DNA from: CAYXSX01 sp964467925
Lineage (GTDB): Bacteria; Pseudomonadota; Alphaproteobacteria; Micavibrionales; Micavibrionaceae
Direction of reading: 5' to 3'
Length of the DNA: 64,000 bases
Assembly (NCBI GenBank): GCA_964467925.1
Contig: CAYXSX010000008.1
Span: 5,353 to 69,352, forward strand
Position 1 is the stretch's first letter, and every line of letters starts with the position of its first letter. Positions 61,485-64,000 of the stretch are shown piece by piece. The position numbers and the translations under genes are program-made. The notes under the pieces were generated by a model, which did not search any database, was not told the origin of the DNA, and saw nothing but the letters and a program-made list of their open reading frames with translations.

Positions 61485-61667
61485 ATGCTTGGTTGGGCCA
61501 TAACATTTCTGGGTGTCACGTTGATCGCCGCTGTTATCGGATTTGGCGGCGTTGCCGCCGTATCCGTGGAAATCTATGACAAATTAAACGCTCGTATTGT
61601 GAAAAGTGTTACGATAAAACCGTCTTATTTCAGGACGGTTTTATCGTTTGGGGAAGAGAAATTCTGA
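61485..61667 (+). CDS. DUF1328-like small membrane protein, odd C-terminus
   Basis: 60 residues. MLGWAITFLGVTLIAAVIGFGG followed by VAAVSVEI matches the start of DUF1328 (YtjA) membrane proteins. The expected second hydrophobic helix is absent; instead NARIVKSVTIKPSYFRTVLSF is encoded by a perfect hairpin. A strong ribosome-binding site (GAAAGGAGAAACCC) precedes the start. It is likely a truncated family member. The stop overlaps the next start (TGATG). Confidence 0.7.
   Translation: MLGWAITFLGVTLIAAVIGFGGVAAVSVEIYDKLNARIVKSVTIKPSYFRTVLSFGEEKF
61611..61647 (+). terminator. Perfect 14-bp hairpin inside the DUF1328-like gene
   Basis: ACGATAAAACCGTC at 61611-61624 pairs fully with GACGGTTTTATCGT at 61634-61647 around a 9-base loop, followed by TTTGGGG rather than a T run. 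It may be a terminator or attenuator controlling the lpxR-like gene. Confidence 0.55.
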
Positions 61668-62761
61668 TGCACAGGAAAACGATACCTGCACTCCTATTAA
61701 GCTGCAGCATAATTAGTTATGCTGTGTCTGCGCATGGCCAGACGACCCCGCCCACAGAGCAACTTGAAATTAAGCCAGCAGAAGAGCAGACAATAGAGCA
61801 AAGACTTCCTGCAGATATCATTCATACTCAAAAAGATAAAATTGTTTCACTTGTCGTGGAAAACGATCTTTTCGGCGGTCAGGGAAAGGACGAAAATTAC
61901 ACCAACGGCCTGCGCCTTACCTATTATGATGTAAACGCGGATATGCCGCATACGGCTCACACTCTAAACGATTATATTCCTTTCTTCGATATCAACAAAA
62001 CAACGGGCGTTTTCTATTCTATAGGACAAAATCTCTATACGCCCTCTAACATTGAGCAAAGCACGCAAGACCCGAACGACAGGCCATGGGCCGCGCACTT
62101 ATACGGCTCGATGGGGCTGGTGACGATTACCGATAACCGCATGGATGAGATCGAGGCTTCGTTAGGAGTTATCGGCCCCCCCGCGCTGGGCGAACAAACG
62201 CAAAAATTTGCTCACAGCCATATTACCCCGGACAGTCCAACTCCGCAGGGCTGGAACAACCAGCTTGATTTCGAACCTGCCCTGTTATTGGGATGGCAAC
62301 GGCGCTTTCCTCAATATTTCAATACATCGAACGAGGGCTTATCACTGGCTGCTGCACCTTATTATGGCGCGACCGTGGGCAATGTTCACACTTTTGCCGA
62401 TGTGGGCATCAACTTCCGCCTTACCCCAGAAACCGAAAAATGGCAGGACGCTCCGGTACGTGTGCGGCCCGGCCTGCCCGGCACTGGGTTCTTCGAAATC
62501 CCGGTCAAGAAATGGAGTTGGTATCTTTTCGCCGGAGTGGAGGGGCGCGCGGTGGGACGAAACATCTTTCTGGATGGCAACACTTTCAGCGATTCGCACA
62601 GCGTGGACAAGAAATATTTCGTGGCCGATGCCAATGCCGGTCTTGCCCTCACCTATGACCAATACCGGATCAGCTATACGCTCGTCCACCGCACCAAAGA
62701 ATTCAAAGGCCAGGATGACGGCACCACATTCGGCGCTATCAGCTTCGGTTACAGGTTCTAA
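61667..62761 (+). CDS. LpxR-like lipid A 3'-O-deacylase family protein (DUF2219)
   Basis: 364 residues with a signal peptide (TIPALLLSCSIISYAVSAHG). The mature part begins with a linker and then SLVVENDLFGGQGKDENYTNGLRLTYY (catalytic-type N/D and YTNG), GQNLYTPSNIEQ and DRPWAAHLYGSMGLV, the LpxR signature. A C-terminal aromatic (FGYRF) fits an outer-membrane beta-barrel. It would trim lipid A acyl chains. It is linked to the DUF1328-like gene by TGATG. Confidence 0.88.
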   Translation: MHRKTIPALLLSCSIISYAVSAHGQTTPPTEQLEIKPAEEQTIEQRLPADIIHTQKDKIVSLVVENDLFGGQGKDENYTNGLRLTYYDVNADMPHTAHTLNDYIPFFDINKTTGVFYSIGQNLYTPSNIEQSTQDPNDRPWAAHLYGSMGLVTITDNRMDEIEASLGVIGPPALGEQTQKFAHSHITPDSPTPQGWNNQLDFEPALLLGWQRRFPQYFNTSNEGLSLAAAPYYGATVGNVHTFADVGINFRLTPETEKWQDAPVRVRPGLPGTGFFEIPVKKWSWYLFAGVEGRAVGRNIFLDGNTFSDSHSVDKKYFVADANAGLALTYDQYRISYTLVHRTKEFKGQDDGTTFGAISFGYRF

Positions 62762-63113
62762 GCGCAGAGGAACCTTTATTCTTTTTCTTCGTTTGTTAAG
62801 TGATTGTAATAAAATAAGAAAGGAAAACTCATGACATGGCAAACCCAACGTATGTGCCGCGACGAAGATGAATACCAAGATCATTCGCAAGCAAACTCAT
62901 CGTTCCTAAAAGCAAGAGTCCCAAAGCTTTGTCCGAGCCCATGAACAAGGGAACACAAGAGAAAATCGTTCCAGCCCCTCCGGTCTGAGGTTCTGAACAG
63001 TTCCAACATTTTGATTGATAAGAATATGAAATGACTGTCTGTCCATAATGCTCTCTTTTATGGACCAACGGATTGGAAACTAAAAAAGTTCCGTAAAAAC
63101 AGCGCGCTATGTT
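62762..63113. other. 352-bp intergenic stretch with a doubtful reading frame
   Basis: A minus-strand frame at 62829-63068 encodes 79 residues with CWNC and a weak hydrophobic stretch, but has no ribosome-binding site and other frames are equally open. No RNA, repeat or terminator is evident. Confidence 0.5.
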
Positions 63114-63857
63114 TTATCGCCGTGCCAGCGGATCTTTGTTGCGTTCGATAATTTTTTGCTCGTAACGCAGCTTCGACATGGGAAAGCGGACGCTCACATA
63201 TAACTCTCTTTCCAGACCCGTTTTATTGTCCCGCACCAGATGGCGGTTATGTTCGCGAAGGCCCCGCCGCTCGTATTCCACGCTCAGCGGTTCCACATCA
63301 AGATGGGCAAGAAGCTGGGTTTCCTCTGTAAAGGTAATCACGTCATAGGCCGTATCGCGCGATTTCCCGTCGCCCGAGGCCAAAATATCGCGCATCAACC
63401 CATCCAGAAGCCAGCGATAAGTTTCCTCATCGCCGAAATTCTTATCTTCCTTCGCCAGATCCGCCAGAGTGATCATCACCCCCAGATTGGCGAGATGGTT
63501 ATGCGCCAACCCACGAAAACGTCCGTATAATTCTTCCCGCTCCCCGGCCTCTTGCGCATTCCTTGCCTGATCGGCCAGAGCAAGAAGCGCCTTCTCTGTG
63601 TCCTCCGCCAGCGGGTCATACCATGTGCTTTGCATGTAACGCAGGCGGAACTCGCCGAAATCGAATTTTGGCGGTCGTTCGTTCAGAGCGCGGCGCGCCA
63701 TATAGCGGTATTTGGGATCGGCAAGATAGGTGCGGGAAAAATCGAAATAGTTAAAACGCTCGACCGCCGTCGAAGGCCGACCGTCGATAAGCTTCTGGGC
63801 CGTCGCTGGAGCAGCGTTCCACAAAACAAGCGCAAGGACGAGAAGAAAAATCCGCAT
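63114..63857 (-). CDS. Unknown secreted protein, about 247 residues
   Basis: A signal peptide (MRIFLLVLALVLWNAAPATAQ) is followed by KLIDGRPSTAVERFNYFDFSRTYLADP. The rest is charged and helical, ending in REHNRHLVRDNKTGLERELYVSVRFPMSKL. Not recognised. Starts at 63864-63866 or further upstream are in frame; 63857 gives the cleanest signal peptide. It follows tuf on the same strand after a terminator. Confidence 0.7.
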   Translation of the reverse strand: MRIFLLVLALVLWNAAPATAQKLIDGRPSTAVERFNYFDFSRTYLADPKYRYMARRALNERPPKFDFGEFRLRYMQSTWYDPLAEDTEKALLALADQARNAQEAGEREELYGRFRGLAHNHLANLGVMITLADLAKEDKNFGDEETYRWLLDGLMRDILASGDGKSRDTAYDVITFTEETQLLAHLDVEPLSVEYERRGLREHNRHLVRDNKTGLERELYVSVRFPMSKLRYEQKIIERNKDPLARR

Positions 63858-63892
63858 AAATATCATTCTAGCATGAAAATGAAACGGCAAAG

Positions 63893-63920
63893 AAAAAAGG
63901 CCGGAGATTTTCCGGCCTTT
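63893..63920 (-). terminator. Rho-independent terminator after tuf
   Basis: AAAGGCCGGA at 63896-63905 pairs with TCCGGCCTTT at 63911-63920 (10 bp, 5-base loop); on the minus strand it is followed by a run of T (63893-63898 as A). It also has a short T tract on the plus side. Confidence 0.92.
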
Positions 63921-63946
63921 CTTTATTTCATTCTGCGGTTAAAGCC

Positions 63947-64000
63947 TTAAGCAATAACTTTGGAGACGACGCCTGCGCCGACGGTTCTGCCGCCTTCGCG
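63947..64000 (-). CDS. tuf: Elongation factor Tu, C-terminal end (partial)
   Basis: The minus strand reads REGGRTVGAGVVSKVIA then stop, the universal end of bacterial EF-Tu. The rest lies beyond the window. A terminator follows 27 bp after the stop. Confidence 0.95.
   Translation of the reverse strand, partial: REGGRTVGAGVVSKVIA

Noticed and set aside
62829..63068. A 79-codon minus-strand frame with a CWNC motif
   Set aside because: No ribosome-binding site and an unconvincing composition; other frames in the same place are also open.
1..64000. CRISPR arrays, insertion sequences and rRNA genes
   Set aside because: No regular spaced repeats, no transposase with terminal inverted repeats, and no rRNA sequence were seen.

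Overview
The window reads as an alphaproteobacterial chromosome segment. Supporting signs are a cbb3 oxidase operon in the order ccoNOQP-ccoG-ccoH-ccoI-ccoS, an alphaproteobacterial-type che operon with a CheZ-like phosphatase, a two-subunit glycine decarboxylase, and moderate GC content with ribosomal-type genes at both edges. A 10-N run marks a draft or metagenomic scaffold. The lineage cannot be fixed further from the sequence.

Layout. 1-2140: rplK (edge, partial), two small unknown genes, nusG and secE, all on the minus strand. 2372-7593: one unknown gene, then the glycine cleavage genes gcvT-gcvH-gcvPA-gcvPB. 7721-18801: an integrated 11.04-kb island in tRNA-Trp, bounded by a perfect 40-bp duplication of the 5' half of the tRNA. 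It carries a tyrosine integrase, an Xre regulator, an HNH nuclease, two unknown small proteins, a primase/helicase pair, an AlpA-like regulator and a 1253-residue single-chain restriction-modification enzyme. 18924-30944: an oxygen-response region with an FNR-type regulator, a copper/cytochrome biogenesis membrane protein, the cbb3 operon, an Aer-like PAS protein plus chemoreceptor, and a broken ompW. 31011-43544: a hybrid histidine kinase, an OmpR-type regulator, a soluble chemoreceptor and cheY-cheZ-cheA-cheW-cheY-cheB-cheR followed by a ThiD-like kinase. 43545-46637: a degenerate TPP riboswitch on the opposite strand, a pirin and an AsmA protein. 46951-56783: a frameshifted gene and a surface-glycan or protein-glycosylation cluster (methyltransferase, PhyH oxygenase, GT41-like glycosyltransferase, PLP enzyme, two acyltransferases, rmlB, DegT aminotransferase, rmlA). 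56868-64000: an LplT-like transporter, a sodium/solute symporter, ornithine-type decarboxylase, a DUF1328-like small protein, an LpxR-like lipid A deacylase, an unknown secreted protein, and the end of tuf.

How the parts work together. Four 14-bp sites of the form TTGAC-N4-GTCAA (one with a single mismatch) lie in the oxygen-response region. Each is exactly 29.5 bp from its centre to the first base of a plausible -10 hexamer, the geometry of a class II FNR promoter. They would drive the cbb3 operon, the aerotaxis receptor pair, ompW and a 48-residue membrane protein. The regulator encoded here lacks the N-terminal cysteine cluster of E. coli FNR but ends in CX2CX5C, with an aspartate at residue 141, which recalls the C-terminal iron-sulfur cluster of Bacillus FNR. 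The island is unusual because it duplicates the 5' half of its target tRNA, so the working tRNA-Trp now depends on a promoter brought by the island. The most noteworthy items are this FNR regulon, the island with its fused restriction enzyme, and the opposite-strand TPP riboswitch beside a ThiD-like gene with a changed active site.
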